Below are positions 1-9,590 of a stretch of 64,000 nucleotides of DNA, piece after piece. The position numbers and the translations under genes were made by a program. The stretch is from Cellulomonas edaphi (GTDB taxonomy: Bacteria; Actinomycetota; Actinomycetes; Actinomycetales; Cellulomonadaceae). The notes under the pieces were generated by a model. That model had not been told where the DNA came from and did not search any database. It saw only the letters and a program-made list of their open reading frames with translations. Every line of letters begins with the position of its first letter. Positions within the stretch are counted from its first letter, which is position 1. Location: NCBI RefSeq assembly GCF_030362815.1, contig NZ_JAUCGR010000002.1:310001-374000 (forward strand). The letters are read 5' to 3'.

Positions 1-119
1 TGCACGACGAGCACCCGTCGGACGTCCGTCCCCAGCAGCCCGGGCAGCGCGCCCAGCAGGTGGTGGCCGATGACCACGTCGTAGGGCTGCGCCCCGTCCA
101 CCTTGACCGTCGTCGTCAT
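1..119 (-). CDS. aroB: 3-dehydroquinate synthase, N-terminal fragment
   Basis: Cytoplasmic shikimate pathway enzyme that converts DAHP to 3-dehydroquinate. Only the first 39 codons lie in the window; the gene runs off the left edge. The start reads MTTTVKVDGAQPYDVVIGHH, which carries the PYDVVIG motif typical of AroB N-termini. Its ATG overlaps the aroK stop in an ATGA arrangement, so the two are probably translationally coupled. Identity rests on this short N-terminus plus the usual aroC-aroK-aroB order. Confidence 0.85.
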   Translation of the reverse strand, partial: MTTTVKVDGAQPYDVVIGHHLLGALPGLLGTDVRRVLVV

Positions 120-679
120 GCCTCGTCCTCCACGGCGGCCCGGCGAAGCGCGGCCAGCTCGGTCTCGATGCGCTCCGCCACCTCGGTGGGGCGCAGGTCG
201 TCTGTCAGCACGGTGATGGTGGCGAGCCGCTCGTAGATCGGACGCCTCGCCTCCATGAGCGCCGCCCACTGCGCGCGCGGGTTGCCGAGCAGCAGGGGGC
301 GCGACTGGTTGAAGCCCACGCGCGGGGCGGCGTGGGTCAGCGTCACGTCGAGAAAGACGACCACGCCGCCGCCGCTCGCGTAGTCGTCGAGTGCCTGCTG
401 GGTCCCGAGGTCCAGCACCGCACCGCCACCCAGCGCGAGCACGCCGTCGTGCTCGGCGAGCGCCGCGAGCACTGCCGCGCTCTCGAGCGCACGGAAGTGC
501 GGCTCACCGTCGTCGACGAACAGCTCGGGAATCGACTTGCCCGCCGTGGCCTCGACATCCGCATCCGTGTCACGCACCGCGAGCTGCCAGCGTTCGCCCA
601 GAGCGGCCGCCACGGTGGACTTGCCGGAGCCCGGAGGTCCGACGAGGACGACGCGGGGGGCGGTGAGCGGCTCTGGCAC
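116..679 (-). CDS. aroK: Shikimate kinase
   Basis: Phosphorylates shikimate at the 3-hydroxyl with ATP in the cytoplasm. The 187-residue product has the Walker A loop GPPGSGKST at residues 14-22, a DTDAD acidic motif just after it, an FRALE segment, the LGGGAV motif and a lid-type SRPLL segment, all in family order. The length is normal for AroK. GTG start at 679. The 3' end overlaps aroB by 4 bases. aroC, the usual upstream partner, is more than 4 kb away behind an antiparallel gene, so aroKB must have its own promoter. Confidence 0.95.
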   Translation of the reverse strand: MPEPLTAPRVVLVGPPGSGKSTVAAALGERWQLAVRDTDADVEATAGKSIPELFVDDGEPHFRALESAAVLAALAEHDGVLALGGGAVLDLGTQQALDDYASGGGVVVFLDVTLTHAAPRVGFNQSRPLLLGNPRAQWAALMEARRPIYERLATITVLTDDLRPTEVAERIETELAALRRAAVEDEA

Positions 680-868
680 GGACCGAGACTAGCCGCCGCG
701 ATGCGCGCGACGGCAGCGGCGTCCACGGCCGGGCGCCGCAGCCTGCGAGGCACCGCGGACGGCGACGCGGACGTGCCGAACGAGTGAACGCACGAACTCG
801 CACCACGCCCGACCTCAGGTTCACCCTCCGATGTGCCGAACTACGCCCGAGTCGTTTCTGTGGTTGCC

Positions 869-874
869 AGGAGG
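869..874 (+). promoter_or_regulatory. Strong Shine-Dalgarno fixing the Fn3 protein start
   Basis: AGGAGG lies 5 bases before the GTG at 880. The frame is open back to 784, but only the 880 start places a positively charged stretch directly before the hydrophobic export signal, so this site decides the start. Confidence 0.8.
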
Positions 875-879
875 CATCT

Positions 880-3800
880 GTGTTCAATCGTCGTGGTGTC
901 GCCCTTCTGACAGGAATCGCCCTGGCACTGACAGGGGCCGTCGGCCTCGCAGCGCCGGTCGTCGCGGCGGAGAGCACGCTCGTCGCCGCACCCTCCGGCC
1001 TGGCGGTCGCGAACCTGGGCGGCGACCCCGTCTTCTCCTGGTCGGCCGTGGACGGAGCCGCGGCGTACTCCATCCAGATCGCGACCGACGACTCGTTCAG
1101 CAGCGGCAACATCATCGCGCGTGCGAGCACCTTCGGCCGCTCGTGGGTTCCCACGAGCACTCTCGACGTCGCCGTCCCGCGAACCCTCTTCTGGCGCGTG
1201 GCGGCCTTCGGCGACAGCATCAACGAGAGCTCGCTCGGGTCGTACTCGGCCGTGGCCACGCTCGACCGTCCCGCGGCAGCGGCACCCACCCCGTCGGCGC
1301 CCGTCTCGGGGTCCGTGATCACGTACCCGACGCCCGTAACCTTCTCCTGGGCAACGGTGCAGGGCGCGGTCTCGTACACGCTGAGCTATTCGTCGGACCC
1401 GAGCTTCCCCACCGCGACCACGACCACCGTGCCCGCCGTGGTCGGAACGTCCTACTCGCCCTCGGCATCGTTGGGCCGCGGCACCGACCCGGACGACGAG
1501 GCTGGAGCGCGCTGGTACTGGCGGGTCCGGGCCAACTTCTCCACGGCGACTGGCCCGACGAGCGGGCCGTACGCACCGACCTCGTTCTTCAACGTCAACT
1601 GGCCCCGGGCGGCCTCGGCGCCCGAGCTCATCTCGCCGGCCGACGGCGCAACGACCTACTCCGACCTGCGCTTCACCTGGAAGCCCGTGCCGGGCGCCTC
1701 GGGCTACTCGATCGTCATCGGCGCAGCGAAGGACTCGCACGGGGACGTCATCACCGTGAAGGACTCCGCCAGCACGACGAGCACGACGTACGTGCCCAAG
1801 ATCCAGTTCTCCGACACGAACTACTGGTGGCAGGTCCGTGCCCGCGATGCCGCCGGCAACCTCGGGGCTCGTTCTGAGGCGCAGGGCTTCGTCAAGGCGT
1901 GGGGCGCGCAGTCGGGCGAGTCCGTCGCGACGACCAGCTTCGTGCTCGGTACCCCGGTGACGATGGCGGGATCGAACTCGTCGGCCGCTCCGACCGAGAT
2001 CCCCCTGGACCAGTTCGAGCTGTCGTGGGAGCCGCTGCCGCGAGCCACCGCGTACGAGGTCGAGCTGCGGGAGGTCGGTGGCAGCCTCGCCACGCTGACC
2101 TGCCGTACTGCCAGCACGTCCGCGACCATCATCGGGCGCATCGACAGCGCGCAGGGCGACGACAAGTCCCTCCTCGCGGGTGATGCACCGTGCCTGTGGA
2201 CCTCGAACGCCGTGCAGCGTGTGCAGCCGGGCAAGAAGTACTTGTGGCACGTCCGCGCCCTGGACTACCCCGCCGGCTCCCAGGCGTCCTACAGCACCAC
2301 GAACGACGAGACGCTCGTCTCGCCGTGGTCCGACCAGTTCACGGTCAACCGTCGCTTCATCACGGTCACCGACCCGTCTCCGGTGGCCACCGACCAGGTC
2401 CAGCCGGACCTCGACGCCTGGGCCGCGGAGTCCGCGACCCACCTCGGCAAGCCCGCGCCGCGGCTGACGTGGCAGCCCGTCCAGGGCGTGAACGCCTACC
2501 GGGTCACCATCGCCCGCAACCTCGGCATGAACTCGGTCGTCCGCACGTTCTACACGCCCTCGGCAGTGCTGCGCGTGGACGGCGTCTTCGCCGACGTGGA
2601 CGCCGGCAGCTACTACTGGCAGGTCCAGGGCATCAACATGGACGAGCAGTGGCAGAACTACACCGAGTCCGTGCTGCTCTCGCCCTCGGACCCGCTGGTC
2701 TGGCAGAAGCAGAGCACCCCGAGCGACTTCACGGGCGTCGAGCCCACCACGGTGTCCTCCGACGGGTCCCTCCTGCTGCGCTGGCGACCGCAGTCGTTGA
2801 GCGCTCCCGACGACGGCGGCTCGCGGGGCTACAAGGTGACGATCTACAAGGGCCTGACGTCGACGACGCCCATGGGAAGCACCACCGCCGAGTTCCCCTA
2901 CTACCTGGCCAAGGACCCGACCACCGGCGTCGCCCTCGCGCCGGGGAAGTACCGGTTCTCCGTCGCGCCGCTGGACGCGCTCGGCGTCGCGGGCCGCGCC
3001 TCGGTGCTGCAGGGCTTCACCATCGCGGCACCCGCTCCGACGGGCCTGTCCGCGCAGGTCGACGGCACCACCGTCACCCTGGGCTGGCACAGTGACGCGC
3101 CGGTCAAGCGCTTCTCCGGCGAGCTCTGGCCCGAGGGGAACGACAACCTCGCCATCCCGCTCTCCCCCGAGGTCCTGCGCCAGTCGACCGCGACGGTCGA
3201 CTCACTGGCGCCCGGCGTCTACGCGTGGCGGGTCCGGTCCTTCGACGACGCGGACAACGCCACCGACCCGAGCGCGACCGGGACGTTCACCGTGGCCAAG
3301 GCGACCGTCGGACTCAGCACGCCGGACGACAGCGTGCTGACGACGGCGAACCGCGTCCTGGACTGGTCGCCGGTGCCCGGCGCCTCGCGGTACGTGGTCC
3401 GCATCGCGACGTCGCCGGGCACTCTGCCGGCCGCGACGCCCTTCGAGACGGTGGCCACGGCCTTCTCCCCCACGGTCCCGCTCCCGTTCGGCACGCAGTA
3501 CTACTGGCAGGTGACTGCCGTGCCCGAGCGGCTCGGCGGGACCACCGCGGTCGGCACGTCGGCCGTCCGCGCGTTCACCGCGTCGACCACGCCGGCTGCG
3601 CCGTACTTCGGCACCGTGCGCTCGGTCGGGACGTCCGTCGAGCTGGTGTGGGCTGATCTGAGCGGCCCGAGCCGTGGCGCCGTCGCGGCACCCGCATACG
3701 CCGTGCGATACCGCGTGGTGGACCCCACGGGAGCACCCACGGAGTGGAGCACCCCCACAGCGCTCGGCAGCGGCGTCACCGCGTACACCGTCGGTGGGCT

Positions 3801-4755
3801 CCTCAAGGCGACGGTCTACGAGTTCGAGATCCGGGCGGCCAACTCCGAGGGCGTGGGCCCGTGGTCGGCACCGCAGCGCGTGCAGACGGCCACCTACCCC
3901 GGGGCGGTGACCTACTTCCAGGTCACGCCGTCGCTCGGCGGTCTCACGGCGGCGTGGTCGCTCCCCTACGACCAGGGCGGCGACCCCGTGACGTCCTACG
4001 TCGTGCAGTACCGGGCAGCAGGCGCCGCATCCTGGGTCACCAAGACGACCGTCGCGCCTACCATCGCGCTGACGGGCTTGCTCCGTGGGGCGTCCTACGA
4101 GGTGAAGGTGGCCGCGCGGAACTCGGTGGGCACCGGGGACTACGCGGTGGCGACCAAGGCGACGCTCACCACTCCGTCGGCCCCGCGCTCACTCGCCCTC
4201 AAGCGCGGCGACATGATCGCGACGGCCACCTGGTCCGCACCGGCGTCCAGCGGCGGCGCGATCGTCACGGGCTACACGCTGCAGTACCGCTCGTACAGCA
4301 CGTCGCTGAAGAAGTGGTCCGCCTGGAAGCGCGGGCCCCAGGCGTCGTACTCCCCTCGCACGGCCGTCGTGGCATCCCTCACCAACGGCGTCAGCTACGA
4401 GGTCCAGGTGCGCGCCGAGAGCACCGTAGGCCCCGGCCCGTGGTCGGCGGCGGTGGCCGTGAAGCCGGCAGGCCGGCCGCTCGACCCCAAGCGGGTCACG
4501 GCCACGGCATACACGGGCAAGATCAAGGTTGCCTGGACGACGGCCTCCGCCAACGGCTCCAAGCTCTCGGGCTACAAGGTGCAGGTGTCCAAGAACATGT
4601 CCACCTGGACGACGGTCAAGTCGGCCTCCGTGAGCGCGAGGTCGTACACCTGGACGGGTCCGAAGAAGGGCACGACCTACTACGTGCGGGTCCGGAGCAC
4701 GAGCGACACGGGGCTGAGTGCCGGTGCCGTGGTGACCTCGGTCGTCGCGAAGTAG
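880..4755 (+). CDS. Large secreted fibronectin type III repeat protein
   Basis: A 1291-residue exported protein of unknown partner. Residues 1-30 form a signal peptide (VFNRRG, then a hydrophobic core ending near APVVAA). The rest is repeats: about eight divergent Fn3/Ig-like units marked by strands such as FWRV, YWWQV, YLWHV, YYWQV and YAWRV, then four canonical Fn3 units from about residue 900 with YEFEIRAAN, YEVKVAARN, YEVQVRAES and YYVRVRS. The chain ends SVVAK with no LPXTG motif, membrane anchor, catalytic domain or recognisable carbohydrate-binding module. It is the only gene here that runs against aroC and aroK and sits between them. An adhesive or matrix role is inference from repeat architecture only. 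Confidence 0.85.
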   Translation: MFNRRGVALLTGIALALTGAVGLAAPVVAAESTLVAAPSGLAVANLGGDPVFSWSAVDGAAAYSIQIATDDSFSSGNIIARASTFGRSWVPTSTLDVAVPRTLFWRVAAFGDSINESSLGSYSAVATLDRPAAAAPTPSAPVSGSVITYPTPVTFSWATVQGAVSYTLSYSSDPSFPTATTTTVPAVVGTSYSPSASLGRGTDPDDEAGARWYWRVRANFSTATGPTSGPYAPTSFFNVNWPRAASAPELISPADGATTYSDLRFTWKPVPGASGYSIVIGAAKDSHGDVITVKDSASTTSTTYVPKIQFSDTNYWWQVRARDAAGNLGARSEAQGFVKAWGAQSGESVATTSFVLGTPVTMAGSNSSAAPTEIPLDQFELSWEPLPRATAYEVELREVGGSLATLTCRTASTSATIIGRIDSAQGDDKSLLAGDAPCLWTSNAVQRVQPGKKYLWHVRALDYPAGSQASYSTTNDETLVSPWSDQFTVNRRFITVTDPSPVATDQVQPDLDAWAAESATHLGKPAPRLTWQPVQGVNAYRVTIARNLGMNSVVRTFYTPSAVLRVDGVFADVDAGSYYWQVQGINMDEQWQNYTESVLLSPSDPLVWQKQSTPSDFTGVEPTTVSSDGSLLLRWRPQSLSAPDDGGSRGYKVTIYKGLTSTTPMGSTTAEFPYYLAKDPTTGVALAPGKYRFSVAPLDALGVAGRASVLQGFTIAAPAPTGLSAQVDGTTVTLGWHSDAPVKRFSGELWPEGNDNLAIPLSPEVLRQSTATVDSLAPGVYAWRVRSFDDADNATDPSATGTFTVAKATVGLSTPDDSVLTTANRVLDWSPVPGASRYVVRIATSPGTLPAATPFETVATAFSPTVPLPFGTQYYWQVTAVPERLGGTTAVGTSAVRAFTASTTPAAPYFGTVRSVGTSVELVWADLSGPSRGAVAAPAYAVRYRVVDPTGAPTEWSTPTALGSGVTAYTVGGLLKATVYEFEIRAANSEGVGPWSAPQRVQTATYPGAVTYFQVTPSLGGLTAAWSLPYDQGGDPVTSYVVQYRAAGAASWVTKTTVAPTIALTGLLRGASYEVKVAARNSVGTGDYAVATKATLTTPSAPRSLALKRGDMIATATWSAPASSGGAIVTGYTLQYRSYSTSLKKWSAWKRGPQASYSPRTAVVASLTNGVSYEVQVRAESTVGPGPWSAAVAVKPAGRPLDPKRVTATAYTGKIKVAWTTASANGSKLSGYKVQVSKNMSTWTTVKSASVSARSYTWTGPKKGTTYYVRVRSTSDTGLSAGAVVTSVVAK

Positions 4756-4763
4756 CCGAAGCC

Positions 4764-4805
4764 GTCGGGCCCGGCGCCGCCACGCGGGCGGCTGCCGGGC
4801 CCGAC
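4764..4805. terminator. Bidirectional hairpin between Fn3 gene and aroC
   Basis: A 12-base perfect stem (GTCGGGCCCGGC with its complement at 4794-4805) encloses a second 6-base stem (GCCGCC/GGCGGC). It occupies most of the 67-base gap between two converging genes, as expected for a shared terminator. No clear T tract. Confidence 0.75.
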
Positions 4806-4822
4806 GTGCGTCCGGCGCGGGC

Positions 4823-6013
4823 TCAGCGCAGACGCTCGGGCACGGCGTCGGCGTAGGCGTGCAGGTTGCGCCGCACCTCGTCCAGCGAGTCGCCGCCCGA
4901 CTTCTCGAGCAGAGCGTCCGCGAGCACCAAGGCCACCATCGCCTCGGCGACCACGGCGGCCGGCGGCACCGCGCACACGTCAGACCGCTGGTGCTGCGCG
5001 CGGGCGACCTCCCCGGTCGACACGTCGACGGTCGCCAGAGCCCGCGGCACGGTGGAGATCGGCTTCATCGCCGCGCGCACCCGGAGCACCTCGCCGTTGC
5101 TCATGCCACCCTCGACACCGCCGGCGCGGTTCGTCGTCCGGGTCAGCGTGCCGTCCTCCGACCGCACGATCTCGTCGTGCGCCGCCGAGCCGCGGCGAGC
5201 TGCCGTGCGGAAGCCGTCGCCGACCTCGACGCCCTTGATGGCCTGGATACCCATGAGAGCTCCCGCGAGGCGCGCATCCAGCCGCCGGTCCGCGTGCACG
5301 TACGAGCCCAGCCCGGAGGGGAGCCCGTACGCGAGCACCTCGACGACGCCCCCCAGCGTGTCGCCGTCCTTGTGGCACTCGTCGATCTCGGCCACCATCG
5401 CCGCCGACGTGGCGCCGTCGAAGCACCGGACGGGGTCGTCGTCGAGCTGCTGCACGTCTGCTGGCGTCGGTAGCGGGGCGTCGTCCGGCACCGCGACGGT
5501 ACCGATCGAGACCACGTGGGAGACGAGTCGGATGCCGTACGCGTGCTCCAGCAGCGACGCCGCGGCCACTCCCAGGGCCACGCGCGTCGCGGTCTCCCGC
5601 GCGGACGCGCGCTCCAGGACGGGCCGGGCGTCGTCAAATCCGTACTTGCGCATGCCAATCAGGTCCGCGTGCCCCGGGCGCGGCCGCGTCAGCGGGGCGT
5701 TGCGGGCCCGTTCCAGCACGGACGGGTCCTCGAGCGGGTCGGCGGACATCACGTCGACCCACTTCGGCCACTCGGTGTTGCCGACCTCGATCGCGAGCGG
5801 GCCGCCCTGGGTGAGCCCGTGGCGCACACCACCGACGAGGCGCACCTGGTCCTGCTCGAACTTCATCCGAGCACCGCGTCCGTAGCCGAGCCGACGGCGC
5901 GCGAGGGCCGCCTGGACGTCCGCCGTCGTCAGGGGTACGCCGGCGGGGAGGCCTTCCAGGATGCCGACGAGCGCCGGTCCGTGCGACTCACCCGAGGTCA
6001 ACCAACGCAGCAT
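4823..6013 (-). CDS. aroC: Chorismate synthase
   Basis: Last shared step to aromatic amino acids: removes phosphate from EPSP to give chorismate, using reduced FMN without net redox change. The 396-residue product begins [20 protein letters not shown], with the catalytic histidine in GESHG. It also has [12 protein letters not shown], the [11 protein letters not shown] segment and a C-terminal [13 protein letters not shown] region, all family hallmarks. ATG start at 6013. It follows pilO after a strong hairpin, so it is probably transcribed separately from the pilus genes. Confidence 0.96.
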   Translation of the reverse strand: MLRWLTSGESHGPALVGILEGLPAGVPLTTADVQAALARRRLGYGRGARMKFEQDQVRLVGGVRHGLTQGGPLAIEVGNTEWPKWVDVMSADPLEDPSVLERARNAPLTRPRPGHADLIGMRKYGFDDARPVLERASARETATRVALGVAAASLLEHAYGIRLVSHVVSIGTVAVPDDAPLPTPADVQQLDDDPVRCFDGATSAAMVAEIDECHKDGDTLGGVVEVLAYGLPSGLGSYVHADRRLDARLAGALMGIQAIKGVEVGDGFRTAARRGSAAHDEIVRSEDGTLTRTTNRAGGVEGGMSNGEVLRVRAAMKPISTVPRALATVDVSTGEVARAQHQRSDVCAVPPAAVVAEAMVALVLADALLEKSGGDSLDEVRRNLHAYADAVPERLR

Positions 6014-6034
6014 GCGCGCATCCTTTCACGACGA

Positions 6035-6069
6035 AGTCCACCCCCCGGGCGCAGTGCCCGGAGGGTGGA
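6035..6069 (-). terminator. Terminator after pilO
   Basis: Stem GTCCACCC (6035-6042) pairs with GGGTGGAC (6062-6069), continues after one mismatch with CCGGGC against GCCCGG, and closes on a 5-base loop. It lies just past the pilO stop, so it probably ends the pilus transcript before aroC. Confidence 0.75.
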
Positions 6070-6082
6070 CGGGTCGTCCGGC

Positions 6083-6859
6083 TCAGTGACCCTTGATGGG
6101 GTCGAGCGGGTTCTTGTCGTCGTGCGTGCCCGGAAGCGGTGCGGGCTTCGCACCGGGGTCGGCCGCAACGACCGGACCTGCCGGAAGGGCGTAGATGAAG
6201 CCCGTGATGACGAGCTCGGCGTCACCCTCCTTCGTCGCCGGGCGACCGCCGGTGGCGCCCGCCTCCTTCTGCGACGTGAGCATCATCGTGCCAATGAGCA
6301 GGATCCGCTGTTCACCGCTCTGCATGTCCTTGAGGAACGCTTGGGCGTTCTCGAACGTGCCGACCACGGTGACCGAGACCGGGATCGCGACCATGCCGGC
6401 CGGCACGCCGCTGTCGACCACGGGTGCCGGGGTCGGCGTGGCGTTCGGGTCCGTCGTCTGCTCGCCCTCGGCCGCGGGGGCCGGTGCAGGGGCGGCAGCG
6501 ACGGGCACCGTGAACGGCACGGCCGGGCTCGGGCTCAGCGAGGTGACCACGACGCCGTGCGACTCGGCGATCGTGTCGATCTGGCGCAGGTACGCGGACA
6601 GCTTCGCCGTGGTCGGGATCTGCACCTGGAGCGCGGCGAGCTCCTTCTTGTACTCGGGCAGCTTGGCGGACTGCGCCTTCAGCAGCGCGACGCTCTGCTC
6701 GAGCAGCTCGTTCGCATCGCGAGTCTCAGACGCCTGGGTCCGCGTCTCCTGCGCGCTCGCGAGCGTCGGGCTGATGGCGAGGAACCACGCCGCGGCCCCG
6801 AGCACCAGGGCGACGACGACTGTGCCGCCGATCCACGTGGACCTCTTGCTGCCAGCCAT
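6083..6859 (-). CDS. pilO: Type IV pilus inner-membrane protein PilO-like
   Basis: Part of the PilM-PilN-PilO platform that links the cytoplasmic motor to the pilus. The 258-residue product has one N-terminal membrane segment (about residues 9-28), a coiled-coil stretch rich in Ala, Gln and Glu, then an alpha/beta C-terminal domain with SVTVVGTFENAQAFLKDM, typical of PilO folds. A Pro/Ala-rich insert (PAPAPAAEGEQ) lies in the middle. The ATG at 6859 overlaps the pilN stop as TGATG, which fixes the start although the frame is open further upstream. Confidence 0.85.
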   Translation of the reverse strand: MAGSKRSTWIGGTVVVALVLGAAAWFLAISPTLASAQETRTQASETRDANELLEQSVALLKAQSAKLPEYKKELAALQVQIPTTAKLSAYLRQIDTIAESHGVVVTSLSPSPAVPFTVPVAAAPAPAPAAEGEQTTDPNATPTPAPVVDSGVPAGMVAIPVSVTVVGTFENAQAFLKDMQSGEQRILLIGTMMLTSQKEAGATGGRPATKEGDAELVITGFIYALPAGPVVAADPGAKPAPLPGTHDDKNPLDPIKGH

Positions 6860-7557
6860 CACTTCACCCCTTCGGTGACGTCGAACCGGTGCGAGTACGC
6901 CGCGAGCGTCACCTGGACGGTGGACGTGACGGTGTAGTAGATGCCGTGCTCGTCCTCGGTGGCGACGGCGGCGGAGACCCAGGAGTCGCTGAAGCCGGGG
7001 ATCTTGTTGAGCTTGTCCATCATCTGCGCGGAGTCCGGGATGAAGTTCGCGCGCAGCGTGAAGGTGAGCTGGCTGACGCTGGGCGCCTGCAGCGGGTCGC
7101 CGGGCGGCAGCGGCGCAATCATGGGCGTCGCTCCCGACATGCCGAGCACGTCGATGCTGACCCCCTTGGGGAGGATGGCCGAGATCGCGTCGATGTACTT
7201 GCCCCACTCGACGTCGGTCGACATCCCCATCTCGATCGCCTTGCTGGTGCTGCTCAGCGCGGCCAGCACCTGCGGGACCTCCTTGTACTTGGCCTGCTCG
7301 CTCTGCAGGCGCGCCGTCTCGGTCTGCGCCTCCGTGAGCTCGTCGTCGGCGCTGGAGGAGACCAGCGTCGCGCCGACGTAGCCGCCGGCGAGCAGGATCA
7401 GCACGGCCACCAGACCCAGGCCCAGGAGCCGCTTGAGCGCCTTGAGGCCGCGCGCCGCGCGCACCTCGGGCGGCAGCAGGTTGACCTGCGGGAGCGTCCC
7501 GGAGAGCGCGGTGCCCTTCGGCGCCTTGGTGCTCGACTTGGTCAGGGTGAGGTTCAT
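6859..7557 (-). CDS. pilN: Type IV pilus assembly protein PilN
   Basis: Membrane partner of PilM and PilO. The 232-residue protein carries the conserved PilN motif (LPQVNLLPPEV, residues 22-32) that docks into the PilM groove, one membrane helix at about 43-66, a coiled coil, and a C-terminal alpha/beta domain. Its start overlaps the pilM stop by 4 bases and its stop overlaps the pilO start by one, so the trio is translationally coupled. Confidence 0.9.
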   Translation of the reverse strand: MNLTLTKSSTKAPKGTALSGTLPQVNLLPPEVRAARGLKALKRLLGLGLVAVLILLAGGYVGATLVSSSADDELTEAQTETARLQSEQAKYKEVPQVLAALSSTSKAIEMGMSTDVEWGKYIDAISAILPKGVSIDVLGMSGATPMIAPLPPGDPLQAPSVSQLTFTLRANFIPDSAQMMDKLNKIPGFSDSWVSAAVATEDEHGIYYTVTSTVQVTLAAYSHRFDVTEGVK

Positions 7558-8615
7558 GCCGCCACTCCGTAAGCCAGGCCCACCGAGAGGGCGATCAGGG
7601 ACTCATGCCCGTTCAGAGCGGCGCGGTCGGCCGTCTTGGAGGTGCGGAGGCCGCTCAACGGATCGCCGAGCGTGACCGGCAGCCGGCTGGTGCTCGACAG
7701 GTACTGGCCGAGACCCGGAAGGTGAGCCCCGCCACCGATCAGCGCCACGACGTCGATGGCCGCTCCGCCGTTCTGCGTGTAGTAGACGAGCGTGTTGCGG
7801 ATCGACTCGACGAGGGTCCGCACCACGCCGTTGACGGCCTCGGAGGCGACCGCGCGGTCGGGCGTCACGGCGTAGCCGATGCCGACCTCACGCTTGACCA
7901 CCTCGGCCTCGGGGTTCGAGATGCCCGCTGCGGCTGCGACGGCGGCCGTCACGTTCTGGCCACCGCTCGGCAGCGACCGCACGAGTCGGGGGACGCCCTG
8001 GTCCGCGATGACGATCGTGGTGACCGAGGCGCCGATGTCGACGAACGCCGTGGTCCCCCGCGCGAGGTCGCCTCGCGCGAGCGAGCGCACGAGGGCGAAC
8101 GCGTTGAGGTCGACCATCGTCGGGTGCAGACCGGCGGCCTCCACGGCGATCACGTTCGTGCTCACCGTGTCTCGCTGGGCGGCGACCAGCATGCCGTGGA
8201 CCATCCGACCCTGGGGACCGTCGGACTGCGACGTGGGGTAGAAGTCGAGCAGCGCGTCCTCGATGGACATCGGCAGCGAGTCGCTCACCTGGAACGCGAG
8301 CGACTCCTTGATCTGTGCGTAGGGCATCCACGGCAGGTCGAGCTCACGCACGACCACCCGCTGGTTGCCGACGCCGATGACGACGTCCTTCGACTCGAAC
8401 TTGGCCTGCGACCACAGCTGACGAAGGGCGCGGGCGACGATGTCCTGCTGGACGACCTCGCCGTCGCGGACTGCACCGAGCGGAAGCCCGACCTCACCGA
8501 AGCGGACTAACGAGGGCGGGTTCTTCCCCGTCCGGTTGCCACCCGGGAATTCGAGCTCGGCGGCACGGACGCAGGTCGAGCCGATGTCGAGCCCGATGAC
8601 ACGTGTGCTGGCCAC
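7554..8615 (-). CDS. pilM: Type IV pilus assembly ATPase-fold protein PilM
   Basis: Actin/FtsA-fold cytoplasmic protein that binds PilN. The 353-residue product starts with the nucleotide-binding motif GLDIGST (8-14), has FVDIGASVTT as the second phosphate loop, and ALIGGGAHLPGL near the end. GTG start at 8615, preceded by a GGAAGGA ribosome site. The 117-base gap to pilD may hold a promoter for pilMNO, though none is convincing by eye. Confidence 0.93.
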   Translation of the reverse strand: MASTRVIGLDIGSTCVRAAELEFPGGNRTGKNPPSLVRFGEVGLPLGAVRDGEVVQQDIVARALRQLWSQAKFESKDVVIGVGNQRVVVRELDLPWMPYAQIKESLAFQVSDSLPMSIEDALLDFYPTSQSDGPQGRMVHGMLVAAQRDTVSTNVIAVEAAGLHPTMVDLNAFALVRSLARGDLARGTTAFVDIGASVTTIVIADQGVPRLVRSLPSGGQNVTAAVAAAAGISNPEAEVVKREVGIGYAVTPDRAVASEAVNGVVRTLVESIRNTLVYYTQNGGAAIDVVALIGGGAHLPGLGQYLSSTSRLPVTLGDPLSGLRTSKTADRAALNGHESLIALSVGLAYGVAA

Positions 8616-8732
8616 GAGGGTCCTTCCGACAGACGGGACGATTTCCTTCGTCCTATCGGGCGACTCGCGCCTCGACTTGAGCGTCTTGGACCCACCATTT
8701 GGGCGTATGTCGCACCGCGGGGTGCTGCGACC

Positions 8733-9518
8733 TCACATGCTGCCGAGGTACGCCGACCAGATCTCGTTCCCGGCCCCGATGCCGACAGCGGCACCGAGGA
8801 TCATCCACGGCCCGAACGGGATACCGGACTTCCTTCCGGCCTTGCGACGCGCCAGGAGCACCACGGAGTACAGGCCGCCCAGGAGGAAGGCAGAGAACCA
8901 CCCGACCACCAGGGCTCCCCACCCGAACCACCCCAGGTAGAGGCCCAGCACGCCGGCCAGCTTGACGTCACCGAAGCCCATGCCGCGCGGGTAGGCGAGC
9001 AGCATGAGGAAGTAGACGACGAACATGAGGACTCCCCCGATCGCCATCCGCACCAGGGCCGACCAGTCCGGCTCCCCCGCCGGGTTGGCGCTCGCGAGCA
9101 CGAGCAGCGCGACGGCGATCGGGTACGACGGCAGCACGATCCGGTCAGGGAGACGGTGGGTCTCGATGTCGATCAGCGCGAGCGCGATGGAGATCGCCGC
9201 CAGGTACAGCAGCGCCGGCAGCGTCCAGCTCAGCCCCGTCCACCACGCCACGAGCCCGAACACGACGGCCGTGCCGGCCTCGACCGTCGGGTACCGCGCG
9301 GAGATCGGCTCACCGCAGTCGCGGCACCGCCCGTGCAGGAGCAGCCACGAGACGACGGGGACGTTGTCGCGAGCCCGGATGGCGTGGCCGCACCGTGGGC
9401 AGGCGCTGGGCGGGTGGGAGACCGACTCCCCTCGAGGCACGCGCCACACGACGACGTTGAGGAACGACCCGACGGCGAGCCCCAGCACGACGGCGAGGGT
9501 GACGGCGAGGCCTGTCAC
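8733..9518 (-). CDS. pilD: Prepilin peptidase and N-methylase
   Basis: Membrane aspartic protease (A24 family) that cuts prepilin leaders and methylates the new N-terminus. The 261-residue protein has the full bifunctional layout: N-terminal membrane helix, a zinc-type domain with paired cysteines (C40/C43 and C65/C68), then several membrane helices. The two catalytic aspartates are in the LIDIETHRLPD and GFGDVKL motifs. It lies between the minor pilins and pilM. From memory, the M. tuberculosis prepilin peptidase gene Rv2551c is also beside aroE, so this may be the oldest member of the cluster. Confidence 0.95.
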   Translation of the reverse strand: MTGLAVTLAVVLGLAVGSFLNVVVWRVPRGESVSHPPSACPRCGHAIRARDNVPVVSWLLLHGRCRDCGEPISARYPTVEAGTAVVFGLVAWWTGLSWTLPALLYLAAISIALALIDIETHRLPDRIVLPSYPIAVALLVLASANPAGEPDWSALVRMAIGGVLMFVVYFLMLLAYPRGMGFGDVKLAGVLGLYLGWFGWGALVVGWFSAFLLGGLYSVVLLARRKAGRKSGIPFGPWMILGAAVGIGAGNEIWSAYLGSM

Positions 9519-9544
9519 GTGTCATCAGTCCTTCGGTCGACGGC

Positions 9545-9566
9545 GGGGTGGCGCGAGCGCCGCCCC
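9545..9566 (-). terminator. Possible hairpin between the PilX-like gene and pilD
   Basis: GGGGTGGCGC pairs with GCGCCGCCCC (one G-T pair) around a very short loop, in the 72-base gap between the two genes. No T tract, so it may only partly attenuate. Confidence 0.45.
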
Positions 9567-9590
9567 ACCGTATCTGCAGCGAGCCGGTCC

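Noticed and set aside
784-879. Upstream in-frame extension of the Fn3 protein from a GTG at 784
   Set aside because: It would add 32 residues ahead of the signal peptide and has no ribosome site, while the GTG at 880 has AGGAGG 5 bases upstream.
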